Shown: positions 1 through 9,423, numbered from the stretch's first letter. The stretch: 64,000 bases of DNA from Bacteroidaceae bacterium (GCA_016280445.1 JAEEGS010000069.1:1-64000), one strand, 5' to 3'. Numbers and translations are program-made. Notes: a model not told the origin generated them from the letters alone.

Positions 1-90
1 ACTTCAGCGTAACACCTATTTGTCAGGCAGTTACACTGAATTATTTTTGTAGATTATTTTCAGATTTGATTATTCCATCAAGAGGTGGCG

Positions 91-2019
91 CTAAGCTGCC
101 TCTTTTTCTTCCTCTGTTTTGGAAAGATGTTTGTAATTGCATGGGATGAGTGACTTGTAATCAGTCTCGCCCTTCATGAGCCTGGTCAGCACATCATTGA
201 TGTAGTCATAGAAGTTCAGGTCATTGAGTTTGCAGCTTTCATACAAAGAGTACATGAAAGCGATATTCTGAGCAGCTTCATGACTGCCTGAGTGCAACCA
301 GTTCCGACGCCCCATGGCTATATGGCGGAACATACGCTCCGCTGCACTGTTTGAGAGTTCAATCCGGCCGTTTTTGAGGAATGCCTTGAAAGCTTTCTCG
401 TCATCGAGTATATAGTCAACCGCATCATTGACCATTTTCCCATAATCATCTCTCCTTCGCCGCATCTTATGGAGCAGGAAGAAAAGCCTCGTTATGAGCG
501 GCCTGCTGTGCAATCTCCGGAACACCTGCCTTTCCTTGAAAGACATCTGGGCATCCTTGGCCTGACGCTCAATCCGGAACAGGCCATTTATCAAATCTAT
601 AATGGCTGTCACGCGCTTGTCAGAGAAGCTGGCGTTGACAAACTTGTGGCGGGCATGAAACCAGCAGCTGGCACGTACGATATGGTATTCCTCCAAGTCC
701 TTGACAATGGTCTCATACAGAGGAGCCCGGTCGGCAATGAAACTTCGGATATTGGAACCCTTGAAAATCTCTTCTTCCTGAATTGTATGGCTACGACTAC
801 CATCCGCATACAGCATGACGACAGTCCTCATGTCTGGAGAAAGAACACCATGAATCCACTCCACATGGTATTCAAACTGTCTGCTTTCTTCATTGTAGCT
901 GCGGACAATGATATGAGTGCCGTCATTATGGGTATACACCGAAAGCTTTATGGCATCCTTCATCGGGGGCTGCAGCCTGTCCTTCAGATAGCCCATGACA
1001 CCATGCGCCCAACCATTCAGGGTTGCCTGAGGAATATTGCCGCCCATCTGGGTCAGCATCTGCAGAATCCTCGCCTCACTCATCCCGTAGCCTATCTTCT
1101 GATCGAAGTAGAAGGCGGCAAGGCTTGGAGTCATAGGGTTGCCCTGGATAATGCTCTCAGGATACTTGCTGCACATCGGGTCACTGCCCGGCACATTGAA
1201 ACGGCCTATGCAATAAGTCCTTCTCTCCAGCTTGGGGCCGACATAGGTTATCAGCTCAACATACCAGATGTCGTAGCCGCTATCCTTGTCCTTTCTCCTG
1301 ATGAGCCTCGCGCCATCAGGGAGATTGGATGTGTCTATTCCAAGTTCCTCAATCGCCTTCTTGGTCCACATGCGACGCCTCTTGCGGATGCCTGCCTGGC
1401 TTTTCTTGCTCTTCGGTTTGGAGATTCCCTTGGTGCATCTGCACGGTGCAGGATTTTCTTCTTCGCCGTCACCTGGCACTGAAGTGCGGGCAAGCAGGGC
1501 TTTCACCATGTCGCCCATCCCCATCTCCTGGATCATCGGGTCATCAAGACACAGCTCGCCATTCATATAGCGGCTGGCATCGCTGTTCGTGTTGTATGTG
1601 CGGTTGAGCATCATCTTGATGACCGCCTTGCAGTCGAGGTTGTTCTTCTCCGCCTCCTCCAACATCTCCTTGGCAGGGAGCAGCTCTTTCATCTTCTCAT
1701 CATGATCCTGCCTCAGCCGGTTCAGCTCTATAACGACAGCCCTCTTCTCCTCCTCCACTTTCAACCGTGCCTCACGCTCATGATCCATGTCTGCTGTTAT
1801 ACGGACGATGTCCTTCCGCTGAGATTCAATAAGGACAGCCTGGTCAGCAATCTGCTGATCCTTGGATGCCAGCAGCTCAGCCATCTGAGCCTTTTCTGCA
1901 GCATCCTCCTCATCGCGAAGGCGGATCTCCTCTTCAAGCTCCCTGGCATAGTTCTGAAGCCTGACGTTCTCCATCGCAAGATGAGTGAATCGGATGTCCC
2001 TGTTGTCTCTCCCTTTCAT
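91..2019 (-). CDS. tnpC: IS66 transposase TnpC (DDE)
   Basis: Transposase of the IS66 family, 642 residues, a normal full length for Bacteroidetes members. Residues about 20-125 form a charged coiled coil (the leucine-zipper region of IS66 TnpC). A short Cys-containing basic stretch follows (CRCTKG near 190). The DDE catalytic domain then begins near 285. Likely catalytic residues are the Asp in HNDGT, the Asp in IADRAP and the Glu in NSAAERMFRH. The frame is intact, so the element could be active. The start ATG at 2017-2019 lies 64 bases after the preceding IS gene. A 337-residue open frame on the opposite strand (469-1482) is a shadow of this gene. Confidence 0.95.
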   Translation of the reverse strand: MKGRDNRDIRFTHLAMENVRLQNYARELEEEIRLRDEEDAAEKAQMAELLASKDQQIADQAVLIESQRKDIVRITADMDHEREARLKVEEEKRAVVIELNRLRQDHDEKMKELLPAKEMLEEAEKNNLDCKAVIKMMLNRTYNTNSDASRYMNGELCLDDPMIQEMGMGDMVKALLARTSVPGDGEEENPAPCRCTKGISKPKSKKSQAGIRKRRRMWTKKAIEELGIDTSNLPDGARLIRRKDKDSGYDIWYVELITYVGPKLERRTYCIGRFNVPGSDPMCSKYPESIIQGNPMTPSLAAFYFDQKIGYGMSEARILQMLTQMGGNIPQATLNGWAHGVMGYLKDRLQPPMKDAIKLSVYTHNDGTHIIVRSYNEESRQFEYHVEWIHGVLSPDMRTVVMLYADGSRSHTIQEEEIFKGSNIRSFIADRAPLYETIVKDLEEYHIVRASCWFHARHKFVNASFSDKRVTAIIDLINGLFRIERQAKDAQMSFKERQVFRRLHSRPLITRLFFLLHKMRRRRDDYGKMVNDAVDYILDDEKAFKAFLKNGRIELSNSAAERMFRHIAMGRRNWLHSGSHEAAQNIAFMYSLYESCKLNDLNFYDYINDVLTRLMKGETDYKSLIPCNYKHLSKTEEEKEAA

Positions 2020-2083
2020 GTTGCAAAGTTACTGAAAATCAGCGAGGCTGGCAAATATTCCAAGTTAATAAATATTAATTTAA

Positions 2084-2389
2084 CTAACTAATTTTCAATG
2101 AGTTGAGATAGCCTTCATACTCTTCAAGGCTCAGATCCAACTCTGACGCCCTTTCGCGTTTCTGGCGTTCCAAATCGGCATTTCTCGATGAAAGCTCGTC
2201 ACGCATCCCGGAAACGGCCTCCCTGATCTCGTCAAGACGGCTTCTGTATCCCGCATACCATCCCCTCCATTCGTCTGGAGTAATCTCATCTCGTTCCAGA
2301 CGGACTTTCATCAGCTTCTTCTCATCATGCATGGCTTTCAGTTCCGCCATGCACTCACCGTTGTCATCAAGCGTGTAAACCTTACCCAT
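2084..2389 (-). CDS. small coiled-coil protein of IS66 element
   Basis: A 101-residue protein, very rich in Glu, Arg and Lys, predicted mostly helical (for example ERQKRERASELDLSLEEYEG at the C-terminal end). It sits between TnpB and TnpC of the IS66 element, 3 bases from TnpB, so it is co-transcribed with them. Bacteroidetes IS66 elements often carry an extra small reading frame here. Its biochemical role is not known to me. It has no catalytic motif I recognise. Confidence 0.7.
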   Translation of the reverse strand: MGKVYTLDDNGECMAELKAMHDEKKLMKVRLERDEITPDEWRGWYAGYRSRLDEIREAVSGMRDELSSRNADLERQKRERASELDLSLEEYEGYLNSLKIS

Positions 2390-2392
2390 ATA

Positions 2393-2725
2393 TCAGATTG
2401 CGATCTTTGTCTGGATAGCCGTGGACAGCAACAGTATCAGTGTCTCACGGCTGATCTCGTGGCAGCTGAGCATCCTGCCGAACTCCGGTTGCAGGAAACG
2501 CCCGTTGTCAAACCACTTCTCGTACATCACGTATCCGTTAAGGTCGTAATGAAGCACTTTCACCTTCTTGTAATCCTTGGAGTAAAAGATGAATGCCTCG
2601 TCATAGCATCTCGGATTACGCCCCATCACCTCGCGCACCACACCTGCAAGACCCTCACGCCCCTTGCGCATGTCTGTCGGATTACTGCTCAGGTAATACC
2701 TTGTTCTTGATGTGAAGTTGATCAT
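2393..2725 (-). CDS. tnpB: IS66 accessory protein TnpB (Orf2)
   Basis: A 110-residue protein with the hallmark of IS66 Orf2/TnpB: TDMRKGREGLAGVV near residue 17, then an aromatic and basic middle with KVLHYDLNGYVMYEKWFDNG. TnpB is required for transposition of multi-gene IS66 elements, but its exact role is unresolved. It lies 2 bases downstream of the TnpA-like gene and 3 bases upstream of the small coiled-coil gene, as expected for one transcript. Confidence 0.93.
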   Translation of the reverse strand: MINFTSRTRYYLSSNPTDMRKGREGLAGVVREVMGRNPRCYDEAFIFYSKDYKKVKVLHYDLNGYVMYEKWFDNGRFLQPEFGRMLSCHEISRETLILLLSTAIQTKIAI

Positions 2726-2727
2726 GG

Positions 2728-3042
2728 CTATGACAGTTTGCGCAGCAGCTCAGACACGACATGCAGATTGTCACTCCTGATCTCGACACAGTCACCATCC
2801 GGACTCTGGAGCTGCAGCACCTTCACACCCCAAGTCATCCGTTTCGGACTTTCTTCCTCCAGCGAGAGGGGAATGAATGAATTTGACGAATCTTGCGCCC
2901 TGCTGGCTGAATAGGTCTTCTTGAACTCCATGAGCCAGCTGTAGTCAACGGCCTCATCCTTACAATACTTGCGCAGGCTCCTACCATTACGATTCTGATT
3001 GTAGTTCTGCATTACTTTCTCAAAATATTCTCTTGTCTCCAT
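2728..3042 (-). CDS. tnpA: IS66 accessory protein TnpA-like
   Basis: First gene of the IS66 element, 104 residues from the ATG at 3040-3042. It contains a small helical DNA-binding-like region with CKDEAVDYSWLMEFKKTY, typical of the Bacteroidetes TnpA-type accessory protein. The frame can be extended to a TTG at 3069. However, a Bacteroidetes -7 element (TACCTTTG, minus strand 3074-3067) overlaps that TTG, so the internal ATG is the likelier start. This promoter would drive the whole element from inside its right end. Confidence 0.8.
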   Translation of the reverse strand: METREYFEKVMQNYNQNRNGRSLRKYCKDEAVDYSWLMEFKKTYSASRAQDSSNSFIPLSLEEESPKRMTWGVKVLQLQSPDGDCVEIRSDNLHVVSELLRKLS

Positions 3043-3113
3043 TTCAATGATTTTTGAATCTGGCGACAAAGGTATGGATTATTTTTAGGATGACATTACG
3101 CTAAAATGATGGC

Positions 3114-3299
3114 TTACCCTTTACCTGATGATAACTCCATATATTTACAATAAGTAACCTTTATGCTATCGCCACTACATTTATCTATGAGACGATAATA
3201 ATGAGTGGTATAAATTGCATGATTGATATTTTTAGAATATACATGGACTACCAATATGTAAAACAGCAATAACAGTACTACAATTCTTTTATTCATCAT
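3114..3299 (-). pseudogene. truncated small membrane/secreted protein at IS border
   Basis: A 61-residue frame beginning MMNKRIVVLLLLFYILVVHV, which is a hydrophobic signal or membrane segment, followed by about 40 polar residues. Its stop codon is supplied by the last bases of the IS66 element (TTAC at 3114-3117), so it looks like the 5' remnant of a longer gene cut by the insertion. It overlaps the end of the GT2 gene by 4 bases, so it belongs to the polysaccharide operon. The original function cannot be told from what is left. Confidence 0.5.
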
Positions 3300-4234
3300 T
3301 TTTTCTTTTTAATAATTTTGCAAATAACACTTAAAACATCTTTTGCTGAAATAAACATTAATACATCCTTTGTTACTTGCAAAACTTCTTGAAAACTAGC
3401 ATTTCTAACTTTTATGGTTTTTAAGAGTAGATAGAAAAAACGCTTTGCGACAAACTCCCTTGAGAGTTTTATTAGCAACACATTATCGGTATATTGCTGT
3501 ATTTCTTTACTACATTCAATTCCTGCGGATAACCCTAAGATTGTTTTTGAATTAAGGCTCTTACCATAAGTATTCATTACACTGGTCAAATTAATACGAT
3601 ATTTGTATACAGGTATCGACGATAGTTTATGTTTGCCCTTACATCTACAAAGATACTGAACAAGAAACAGTCCATCTTCTTTAATAGGAAGGTCTTCACG
3701 GAAGCGAAGTTTGTTACCACTAATTATTGAAACCTTTAACAACCTATTCCACAAATATATATTTTTTGACTTGCTAAAAAGAGGCTGATAGAAATCCATC
3801 AGAACATCAGAACTGCTCAACAACTCAGAAAATTCGCTAGTATCATAACTCAACAATTCATTTGACTCTGATATCTTCACATATCCACAACATACAGAAT
3901 CGATGCCATCACTAATTAATCCAACCAGAACCTCAAGTGAATTCTCAAAAAGCATATCATCTGCATCACAAAAGAATACCCATTCGCCCTTTATACAATC
4001 CAGTGCAAGATTTCTAGCAGAACTTACACCACCGTTTTCTTTATGAAAGACTTTTATGCGCTCATCCTTGGCACTGTATTCATCACAAATTGCGCCGCTG
4101 CCATCTGTACTTCCATCATCAACAAGAATCACTTCAAAATCCGCAAATGTCTGTATCAGAATACTATTGAGACATAAACGAAGATAATTATCGACATTAT
4201 ATACAGGTACTATAATAGAAATTTTACAATTCAT
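3296..4234 (-). CDS. glycosyltransferase family 2
   Basis: A 312-residue GT-A glycosyltransferase that likely adds a sugar to the lipid-linked repeat unit at the cytoplasmic face. The N-terminus has the GT2 signature KISIIVPVYNVDNYL, then VILVDDGSTDGS and GGVSSARNLAL, and the metal-binding region FCDADDML. The last 80 residues are basic and hydrophobic. The ATG at 4232-4234 puts the start directly before the first strand. A longer frame begins at a TTG at 4264 but would overlap the preceding Stealth gene by 41 bases instead of 11. The donor sugar cannot be predicted. Confidence 0.9.
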   Translation of the reverse strand: MNCKISIIVPVYNVDNYLRLCLNSILIQTFADFEVILVDDGSTDGSGAICDEYSAKDERIKVFHKENGGVSSARNLALDCIKGEWVFFCDADDMLFENSLEVLVGLISDGIDSVCCGYVKISESNELLSYDTSEFSELLSSSDVLMDFYQPLFSKSKNIYLWNRLLKVSIISGNKLRFREDLPIKEDGLFLVQYLCRCKGKHKLSSIPVYKYRINLTSVMNTYGKSLNSKTILGLSAGIECSKEIQQYTDNVLLIKLSREFVAKRFFYLLLKTIKVRNASFQEVLQVTKDVLMFISAKDVLSVICKIIKKKK

Positions 4235-5234
4235 ATTGTGATTTATGGGGAAATTTCTTCTCAAAGGTATCTACAATAACCTTTTTTGATTCTTCAAAAT
4301 CCAAATCGGTACAGTAAGGAGTGTCATTCAAACAAACAGAATAAATCTTTTCGCCTCGTAGAACCTTAATAATATCCTTTAAGAGTCGCTTTTCTACTGT
4401 AAAGAGTTTGCCACACTTCAACTTCATGGGTTCGAATTTATTGGAGGCAAATTGCCAATACCTAATAATATAGGGATTAAAACTCACATCATGTCTAAAT
4501 TGAGTGCATGTTTTATCCGCCATATCACCTTCAACATCCCAGATTTCTTGAATGACAGATTTCAACATTGGTTGCTCGAAATGTCTCCATCTAAAAAATT
4601 GGAAATGTGGGAATTTACATATAAGGAGGGCTGTTAAAACACCCATGAATCCAAGATGAGGACCAAACCATTTCATTTTTGCTTCCTTTATCACTTCGTT
4701 TCTGTTAAAATGATAATTTAATATAGCGATATCACAATAAATAGAAATTTTAGTACTAAACTTGTTTTGGGGATCCCAAGAAGGATTAAAAAATAATGTT
4801 TCTTCATTACTATCACAGGGTAGCCCATTCTTGAAATAATATTCTGGTGAAACAGGTCTGTTAATGAACATGTCGTCATTGAAATAGACGAAGTATTCAG
4901 ACAACCCTGGTATTCTATGAAAATTGAGTTCAATAGCACGTGAGTTAAATGTTGGCAAATATTTCTCTGGCATATAGTCTGAGTGTTTCACTAACACCAA
5001 CTTTGGATGATTCGGATTTATCCAATCCGGATTTTTACCATTAGTCACCAAAAAGACCTTATTCACCCAAGGTGCATAGTTCTCAACAGCACGAAACCAG
5101 TATCTAAACAAGCCCCAATTACGATACCGGCCTTTATCCTCCTTCTGGATTTTATCGCCTCGGTATTTATGATACTCTGCTAGCCATTCTGGATCGTTAG
5201 CATCAAGCCATGTTACTACAAAATCTATTTTCAT
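4224..5234 (-). CDS. Stealth-family (hexose-1-phosphate) glycosyltransferase
   Basis: A 336-residue Stealth protein. Family members transfer sugar-1-phosphate and build phosphodiester-linked capsules. Conserved region 1 is at the start (KIDFVVTWLDANDPEW). Region 2 runs through FRYWFRAVENYAPWVNKVFL, LPTFNSRAIE, and the acidic YFNDDMF motif near residue 115. Later His-rich segments fit regions 3 and 4 (for example HFEQPM and FRHDVSFN). The ATG at 5232-5234 is preferred over a GTG at 5246 that would abut the upstream gene. It overlaps the GT2 gene by 11 bases. Its presence suggests phosphate in the polymer backbone; that is inference from the family. Confidence 0.92.
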   Translation of the reverse strand: MKIDFVVTWLDANDPEWLAEYHKYRGDKIQKEDKGRYRNWGLFRYWFRAVENYAPWVNKVFLVTNGKNPDWINPNHPKLVLVKHSDYMPEKYLPTFNSRAIELNFHRIPGLSEYFVYFNDDMFINRPVSPEYYFKNGLPCDSNEETLFFNPSWDPQNKFSTKISIYCDIAILNYHFNRNEVIKEAKMKWFGPHLGFMGVLTALLICKFPHFQFFRWRHFEQPMLKSVIQEIWDVEGDMADKTCTQFRHDVSFNPYIIRYWQFASNKFEPMKLKCGKLFTVEKRLLKDIIKVLRGEKIYSVCLNDTPYCTDLDFEESKKVIVDTFEKKFPHKSQYEL

Positions 5235-5245
5235 ATTAGCGCACA

Positions 5246-6394
5246 CTATAGATTACACTTCAATAATGATGCAGTTATAAAGGCCCGTGACTTATTTATG
5301 CTTTCTTGTAAAACACTTTGGATTTTCTGATAATCTATGGACGGACCAGACAACACTTTATATGACAAATCCAAATCTCTCATGACGTGATCTGAAAGAG
5401 ATAAGCCAGTTAACATATCGACAATTCGACAACTTCTTTTGCTATTGCCTACATAGGTATAAAAATTACTTGCTTCTAAAATAAGAGAAAAAACCGTACC
5501 ATGAAAAGAATTGGTAATCACTAACGAGGCACCCTGGATGTAGCCTAAAAATTCTTCTATTCCTGCATCCCTTTCAACAACGTATTTCCCAAAAGAATCC
5601 ATTGGTTGCCTCCAACATAAATACACAAGTTCCAAGCCACTCTCATCCTTCAATTTTTTGGAATACTCCAATAATACACTTGAATATTCTAATGTAAACA
5701 GCAAAATGTAAGGTTTAGAAATCTTAGGCGGCACACTTATGTTCAACCATTCATCTTTTGACAGAAGGAAAGAGGGATCAAGGACCTGCTCAATATGATT
5801 ATCAACAAAGGATGTTAAAAGTAATTGTGCAGTTTTCTCTCGAACAGATATAGACGTATAGTCAGATAACCACTCTTTGAAGTTTTGTTTCTCTCTTTCC
5901 TGCAAATCAGCAACTCCAATACTGGTTGCGTATGATACTTTTTTAGATCCTTTTGGGGCAAATGTTAGGAAATAGGGCTCTACGCAATAATTCATCGTAG
6001 GATTCCACAACTGATCACTTCCACTGATATAGATATCATATACCGGTGGATTAGCATACAAATCGTCAGGACTCATATAGGGGCATGAATAATTCATCAG
6101 ATCATTAAAGTTGTGTATTTTATCCATCCTAATGGAACTTCGCGGATATTTTTGTTCAATAGTTTTACCACACAACTTCTTAATTCTTTCAATTATTACT
6201 TTCTTTATACTATATCTACTCGGAATAAATCGTTTACTAGCCCGATACTGTTGATGCTTTACGCCAGGACGATGCAAATCTATTATTTCACAGTCATAGC
6301 CTAAACTTTCAATATATTTATATAATGCATAACACTGAAGGCATGCCCCATAATTGGACGATCTTTGGATTGTAATTATACCTACTTTCAACAT
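5246..6394 (-). CDS. polysaccharide pyruvyltransferase family protein (first copy)
   Basis: A 382-residue protein with the pyruvyltransferase-family fold (PS_pyruv_trans; GT-B-like). These enzymes add a pyruvyl ketal from phosphoenolpyruvate to a sugar. The N-terminus is typical (LKVGIITIQRSSNYGACLQC), followed by YISGSDQLWNP, YATSIG, VREKTA and the C-terminal SLVITNSFHGTVFSLI motif. It lies just after a broken F420-hydrogenase-beta-like gene, a family often found beside such proteins in Bacteroidetes polysaccharide loci. A second, divergent member is at 8344-9423. Confidence 0.9.
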   Translation of the reverse strand: MLKVGIITIQRSSNYGACLQCYALYKYIESLGYDCEIIDLHRPGVKHQQYRASKRFIPSRYSIKKVIIERIKKLCGKTIEQKYPRSSIRMDKIHNFNDLMNYSCPYMSPDDLYANPPVYDIYISGSDQLWNPTMNYCVEPYFLTFAPKGSKKVSYATSIGVADLQEREKQNFKEWLSDYTSISVREKTAQLLLTSFVDNHIEQVLDPSFLLSKDEWLNISVPPKISKPYILLFTLEYSSVLLEYSKKLKDESGLELVYLCWRQPMDSFGKYVVERDAGIEEFLGYIQGASLVITNSFHGTVFSLILEASNFYTYVGNSKRSCRIVDMLTGLSLSDHVMRDLDLSYKVLSGPSIDYQKIQSVLQESINKSRAFITASLLKCNL

Positions 6395-6406
6395 CTCATT
6401 TCTAAT

Positions 6407-7064
6407 CAGTTTGATGAAACATTCTTCAAGAGCTTAAATAAAACGGTTTTAGTTTTTATCAGAAAAAAACTAATATCATGACACCAATCAATCACACCAT
6501 ACTTTCGAAAGACATGCTCTAATCCATTTTTAGCATAATCTTTTTTCCATGATTAAACGATTAGGATGTGCTGTTGAAGGTTTTGCCAAATTTGGCTGTA
6601 TCACATTTGCCAATTCCACAGGAATAATACTCATTATATCCTATCGTATCACTTTGTACATATTTACTACCCCGGGAATCATCACGTTCTTCTTTTGTTG
6701 TTACACGTTTATGAACCACACGAAAATGATCTTTATAACCTGCGCCATAAATAACTCCTCCCAACTCTATGATCTTGTCAGAAATTGCAACAAACATTGC
6801 TCCAGAACGCGACTTCATAACCTCATTAAGGTCTTTATGGCGGGCTGCAAAGACTATGGGCTGTGAAAGATTGAATGAACGGTCATAATTATCATTAAAT
6901 TGGCAGACTTTTTCACACAATCCACCCTCCACACATTTGGAATGATTGCCCTTGGGATAAAAAAGTCCCAAAACGTCTGGTTGCATCGTAATGGCATCAT
7001 GAGAACAAATACTGGCACAGGCTGTACATCCACAACAATCCTTTGGATTTCTTATTACTATCAT
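6407..7064 (-). pseudogene. broken Fe-S protein gene (F420-hydrogenase beta-subunit-like)
   Basis: The first 140 codons match the N-terminal half of the Fe-S/coenzyme-F420-hydrogenase-beta-like family found in polysaccharide loci: a ferredoxin-like Cys cluster (CCGCTACASIC), SGAMFVAISDKII, GVIYGAGY and SRGSKYVQSD. The open frame then ends early at 6561. A different frame downstream reads NVIQPNLAKPSTAHPNR, and after a second shift KDYAKNGLEHVFRKYG up to a stop at 6407-6409. These resemble the family's C-terminal end. So the middle of the protein (the VLFSGTPCQ region) is deleted and at least two frame changes exist. The gene should be non-functional. Confidence 0.8.
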
Positions 7065-7085
7065 CAATTACTCATTTTCCTAACA

Positions 7086-8327
7086 TTATTCTTTTAAGTT
7101 GTTATTTCTATATTGCTTTTTCTTTGTCCATAAGGTAAAACCATATAAATAACATATTAGCCATGAGGCCCAATACCAATATGAGCGCTGTAATAACGTA
7201 AGGAATACAAAAGTCAAAAAAAGTGCAGCTGCTTTCTTAGGCCTATCATATAAGAAACAGACAAGATAGAAAGATAAAGACAATATGAATCCGACAATTC
7301 CAAATCGAACAATAAACATCTCCATACCCGTCCCTCTTGAACCCTCATAAGCCCATTGGTGAACTTTTTCGTAGTCATAACCAAACATTAAAAGATAGGA
7401 ATCAGAAAGCATAGATAAGAAATAAAGATGGACATCCTCCTGAACTCTGTTATTTCCCACTATGCCTCTTTCTTCATCATATTCAAGGCGTGATATTATT
7501 TTCTCATTTATTATATTTTCTCCATCATTATAATAAACACTAAATAAATAGCCCACAACAATAAAAATGAGAAAAGGAATCATTATTTTCATTTTTATTT
7601 TCCCATTGTAGTATTTCGAGAATAAAAAGCCTGCAAAAGCCAAAACATAACCACTCAAGGAAAGCGTCATGAACAATGCCAATAATATAATCCATGTACT
7701 TTTTTTGTAAAACTTAAAGCCGTCAGCAAACAACAAGAATGCAGACATCATTCCCAAATGCCCAGGTTCATTGAATGGACCGTTAAATCGTGCTGTTTCC
7801 TTTAGGGTATACATTGTACAGAAAAAATAATTTTCCTTTAATAGATACCAATCAGCCTGAATATCGTTATTGTTAACCTGTATTGTTCCGAGTGATGGCA
7901 GTCCTACAGTTTGGCATAAAATATAGGTAATTATTGCAGGAACCATCAATATGGCAAACCATTTGACGATATATTTTAAACATTTTACCCGATCTTTGTC
8001 ATTCAAAAAAATAATCAATGAAACTGGTAATAAGTATCCCATCACTTCGCCAATAATTCTTTTCTCAGTTATATTACTCCATTTTAAGAAAACAACAGAT
8101 ATAAACAGAAAGAGAAAAGCGAATATGTTCTTTTGATTCATATTCAGTTTTATGTGGTTCACTTTAATTAGAAAACTCAAACATAAACCCACAAAAAAAT
8201 CAATATAGACATCCCTCCCCGCCCATGCTATCCATAACTCCATTGAGGTCAGGAACAGTATGAATATGCAGAAATAGACAGAAACGTGGTCTTTGCTTCT
8301 CTTTCTATATTCAGTTCTATTCTTCAT
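7086..8327 (-). CDS. wzy: Wzy-like O-antigen/polysaccharide polymerase
   Basis: A 413-residue polytopic inner-membrane protein with about ten to twelve hydrophobic segments and one larger periplasmic loop (roughly residues 255-320, YYNDGENIINEKIISRLEYD onward). This is the layout of Wzy polymerases, which join flipped repeat units. It has weak sequence motifs only, as usual for Wzy; an O-antigen-ligase-like protein is the alternative. Together with Wzx at 9420-10964 it implies the Wzx/Wzy-dependent pathway. An upstream ATG at 8369 would overlap the preceding gene by 26 bases; I chose the ATG at 8325-8327, but the start is uncertain. Confidence 0.75.
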   Translation of the reverse strand: MKNRTEYRKRSKDHVSVYFCIFILFLTSMELWIAWAGRDVYIDFFVGLCLSFLIKVNHIKLNMNQKNIFAFLFLFISVVFLKWSNITEKRIIGEVMGYLLPVSLIIFLNDKDRVKCLKYIVKWFAILMVPAIITYILCQTVGLPSLGTIQVNNNDIQADWYLLKENYFFCTMYTLKETARFNGPFNEPGHLGMMSAFLLFADGFKFYKKSTWIILLALFMTLSLSGYVLAFAGFLFSKYYNGKIKMKIMIPFLIFIVVGYLFSVYYNDGENIINEKIISRLEYDEERGIVGNNRVQEDVHLYFLSMLSDSYLLMFGYDYEKVHQWAYEGSRGTGMEMFIVRFGIVGFILSLSFYLVCFLYDRPKKAAALFLTFVFLTLLQRSYWYWASWLICYLYGFTLWTKKKQYRNNNLKE

Positions 8328-8343
8328 ATATAAAAGACCTAAA

Positions 8344-9423
8344 CTATTTTTTTTCCGAACACTGCTCATACAAAAAATGAAGAGATTCTTTACGCATCAT
8401 ATCTAATTTTTTATCAACAAGATTGTAGTCTATTGGAACACTCTCAGACGGAATGTCATCTTTAGGAGCCATCAGGCGATTTAACAAGCCCAACGAGGAT
8501 AAAAGAGAATAAGCTCTGTCTATTTTATTAAAAGATGCATAGAAAGGCTTATGAAACAATAACGCAAATACCAACCCATGAAAGGAAGAAGTAAACACAT
8601 AACTAGAATTACTCAACAATTCTAGAAACGACCTTGGGTCTTCTATATTGTCAATTCTCCTTCCAGGCCTATCTCTTCCTGATATTATTTTGATATCCAA
8701 ATCATGCTTCTTTGCAAAAGCATTAACCTTATTAATATCAAATGTGTCTTTTAGTTTATAATAAAATACATATGAATTATTGCAATTACATATTTTAAAC
8801 AATTTCTTCCAACGAACAGAGGTCATCAATAATGTTGGATCCAAATCTTGTCTTACCTTACTATATCCTAATTTTGCGACAAAATCAGCTAGATTTTTCT
8901 CACGAACAGAAATTGCATTTAAATAGGACATATTATCCTTTAGCACCTCAATATCTTTATCATTATCGGGTAAGAACCCCATACTTACAGCATAGGATAT
9001 TCTTTTAACTGCCTTAATATCATACTTTCCAAAATAAATGGGATCGTATGTATTAATTTCTGGTTGTTTACGCCAAACCTGATCACTTCCATAGATAATA
9101 ATATCATAAGAATCACAGCATGAAGACAAGTAAGGTTGTATATATTCTGAAATAAATGCATTAAAAACTTTAATTCGCCGTCTTCTATACTTGCAATTTC
9201 TCACACAATTTCTTATATATCGTATTTTCCCCAATATGCCTTTCTGGGTCGTCATCATCCATTTCCATGAAAACAATAAATATCTATGTTGTTGGTAATT
9301 GGGCCAATAATCTATGTATGTGACCTGGTGCCCCATATCCGCAAGCACATTTCGCAATGCTATGGCCTGTAACAAGGCACCATAATTATGGCTACGATGA
9401 TATGTTAATATCCCTATCTTCAT
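8344..9423 (-). CDS. polysaccharide pyruvyltransferase family protein (second copy)
   Basis: A 359-residue pyruvyltransferase-family protein: KIGILTYHRSHNYGALLQAI at the N-terminus, IIYGSDQVWRK near 110, SYAVSMGF, ISVREKNLADFV and SSYVFTSSFHGLVFALLF near 275. It differs strongly from the copy at 5246-6394, so the two are not a recent duplication and probably act on different sugars. It overlaps the flippase gene by 4 bases (ATGA-type coupling). Confidence 0.9.
   Translation of the reverse strand: MKIGILTYHRSHNYGALLQAIALRNVLADMGHQVTYIDYWPNYQQHRYLLFSWKWMMTTQKGILGKIRYIRNCVRNCKYRRRRIKVFNAFISEYIQPYLSSCCDSYDIIIYGSDQVWRKQPEINTYDPIYFGKYDIKAVKRISYAVSMGFLPDNDKDIEVLKDNMSYLNAISVREKNLADFVAKLGYSKVRQDLDPTLLMTSVRWKKLFKICNCNNSYVFYYKLKDTFDINKVNAFAKKHDLDIKIISGRDRPGRRIDNIEDPRSFLELLSNSSYVFTSSFHGLVFALLFHKPFYASFNKIDRAYSLLSSLGLLNRLMAPKDDIPSESVPIDYNLVDKKLDMMRKESLHFLYEQCSEKK

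Larger units (their letters stand above)
9..3117 (-). mobile_element. IS66-family insertion sequence
   Basis: The element holds the IS66 gene set on the minus strand: a TnpA-like protein, TnpB (Orf2), a small coiled-coil protein and the DDE transposase TnpC. The boundaries are estimates. IS66 elements usually end in GTAA, and GTAA lies at 9-12 with its complement TTAC at 3114-3117. Beyond those four bases the two ends agree only weakly. An alternative right end is the TTAC at 3096-3099, where both sides share AGCGTAA. No matching 8-base target duplication is visible (1-8 versus 3118-3125), and the true left end could lie outside the window. Confidence 0.85.

Noticed and set aside
469-1482. 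Plus-strand frame of 337 codons
   Set aside because: It lies wholly opposite the IS66 transposase, whose domains and catalytic residues are clear; the plus-strand translation shows no family motifs.
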